Source of the DNA: a virus
IMG/VR virus record: IMGVR_UViG_3300006868_002436
Coordinates: 1-49,834 of that record
Length of the DNA: 49,834 nt
Strand: one strand, 5' to 3'
Shown: piece by piece, positions 48,868-49,834 of the stretch
How positions within the stretch are numbered: position 1 is the first letter of the stretch
How the letters are laid out: each line of letters opens with the position of its first letter
The notes under the pieces: generated by a model
Told to the model about the DNA's origin: nothing
Database searches by the model: none
The model's input: only the letters and a program-made list of their open reading frames with translations
Translations under genes and position numbers: made by a program

Positions 48868-49834
48868 TTATCCCTTTAAAGCATTTATAAACTTTGATGT
48901 TAATACCATATCGTCATCTTGTGTAATCATACGAATTAATTTTTCATAATTTTTTTCTATTTTTTCACCATAATTGTCTAGTAAATATTTTTGAACATTA
49001 TGATTAGTTTTATATTTTTCTTTTAGATCGATTAGATATTTGCAAGTGCTATATATAGAATTTTGTGCGTCATCTTGTGTAATCTCATTTAAATTTTCAG
49101 GAAGAAATTTAAAATTTAGTAACCAAAATCCATTGTCAATAAGCCATTTATATTGATCTTGAGTCGTATATAGCATAAAAAATATTTTTGCTTTACCATA
49201 TAACAAACATTTTAATGTTTTTTCCGATATATGTTGTCTGTGAAATCTACTGTCTGTATCGACACCATCAGCCCAATTGTGACCTACATCGTTACCTATT
49301 GTTTCCCATAACATATTAACAACACTAGTTTGGTAATCTGTATAAGATGATATGTGATTATGTTCCCAAACTCCGAATATTTCATAACTATTAATAACAT
49401 CAGAAATATTACTACTATGCGATTTGTAAATTTTAAGATCTTCTTTTAATATTTCTTTCATATTATCATAGATCATATGTCTAGTCTGAGACAATTTTCC
49501 GTTTATATGGAAAGGTCTGTGATAACATCCAACAAGATTATTTTTTACGTCAGATGGATAAAAATTTAAAAATTCATGACCAAAATAATAATAAAAATAA
49601 AATAAAGTTAATCTATAATCATTTATAGCATTTTTATGATCAAAAGAATATTTTGCGCCAGAAAGATATATATTACCGTTATCTAAAAATCTTTTTATAT
49701 CATTATCTGAAAAGCTAGGACCTATCTTTTCGCCAGGAGTTGATAAAACTATTTTACTTTTATTTTCTTGATTAATAAGATCAATGCTGTTAGAACATTC
49801 TAAGTATTTTTTTTTAGGCCAAGATTTGCCAAAA
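48868..49834 (-). CDS. Glycosyltransferase-like protein, 5' end outside window (at least 322 codons)
   Basis: The frame has no stop from 48868 to the right edge, so the gene starts beyond the window; the TTG at 49494 would give only a false N-terminus. The C-terminal half has YQTSVVNMLWET, QHISEKTLKCLLYGKAKIFFMLYT and a GFWLLNFKFLPE segment, resembling a family of phage/bacterial glycosyltransferase-like proteins with ISEKTxKPI and a following Gly-Phe. Low-level similarity to fucosyltransferase/exostosin folds is possible. First visible gene of the minus-strand operon. Confidence 0.55.
   Translation of the reverse strand, partial: FGKSWPKKKYLECSNSIDLINQENKSKIVLSTPGEKIGPSFSDNDIKRFLDNGNIYLSGAKYSFDHKNAINDYRLTLFYFYYYFGHEFLNFYPSDVKNNLVGCYHRPFHINGKLSQTRHMIYDNMKEILKEDLKIYKSHSSNISDVINSYEIFGVWEHNHISSYTDYQTSVVNMLWETIGNDVGHNWADGVDTDSRFHRQHISEKTLKCLLYGKAKIFFMLYTTQDQYKWLIDNGFWLLNFKFLPENLNEITQDDAQNSIYSTCKYLIDLKEKYKTNHNVQKYLLDNYGEKIEKNYEKLIRMITQDDDMVLTSKFINALKG

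Noticed and set aside
49492-49494. TTG as the start of the last minus-strand gene
   Set aside because: The frame continues upstream without a stop to the window edge, and residues upstream look like ordinary protein.

Overview
The window reads as part of a lytic marine T4-like myovirus, AT-rich (roughly one third G+C) and of the kind infecting SAR11 or picocyanobacteria. The evidence is a 5'-3' exonuclease of the T4 RNase H type running in at the left edge, a run of small genes resembling cyanomyovirus conserved proteins, a GDGTT/GNxTGN-repeat tail-fibre protein, NATAAATA-type (T4 late) promoter boxes in front of gene blocks, and very tight packing with ATGA, TTGA or TAATG overlaps at most gene junctions. 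No photosynthesis genes, integrase, tRNA, CRISPR or insertion sequence was seen. The host is an inference.

Layout. (1) 1-5945, plus strand: end of RNase H, small conserved phage proteins, then a MoxR-type AAA+ ATPase and an HExxH/von Willebrand A protein, each with its own sigma70-like promoter. (2) 5948-7492: late promoter, tail fibre, bidirectional terminator. (3) 7444-9436, minus strand: sulfotransferase, membrane fatty-acid desaturase, unknown protein. (4) 9475-42113: a very large accessory region in alternating strand blocks. It holds eleven of the window's twelve radical SAM proteins and all fourteen candidate Fe(II)/2-oxoglutarate-type oxygenases (HxD/HxH...H...R/K pattern), plus three of four SGNH/GDSL-like hydrolases, a QueC-like PP-loop ATPase, a nitroreductase, a methyltransferase, an amidinotransferase, a class III PLP aminotransferase, two unusual kinase-fold-like proteins and a second fibre-like protein. 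(5) 42095-49834, minus strand: one long operon with another methyltransferase, the twelfth radical SAM gene (distinctly higher G+C), glycosyltransferase-like proteins, HAD phosphatase, cupin, split HldE-type heptose kinase and cytidylyltransferase, an E1-beta/transketolase-like single domain, the fourth SGNH protein, a conserved helical protein, an NDP-sugar epimerase, and a glycosyltransferase-like gene that runs off the right edge.

How they may work together (inference). The right operon looks like nucleotide-sugar/surface-polysaccharide chemistry. The central block looks like a tailoring factory: radical SAM enzymes for C-H activation, methylation or ring formation; 2OG oxygenases for hydroxylation; and transfer enzymes for sulfate, amidino, amino, methyl and acyl groups. 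Local tandem duplication built much of it: five oxygenases at 23.9-27.5 kb and three B12-type radical SAM genes at 30.7-35.1 kb. The product is not recognisable. Candidates are a modified glycan or lipid of the host envelope, a small metabolite, or a modified peptide or protein such as the fibre. At several block heads the late-promoter box lies only 4-7 bases before the start codon, which would give leaderless messages, while most genes inside blocks have ordinary ribosome-binding sites.

All identifications rest on reading motifs by eye; no database search was possible. There is no gene-free stretch longer than about 105 bases.
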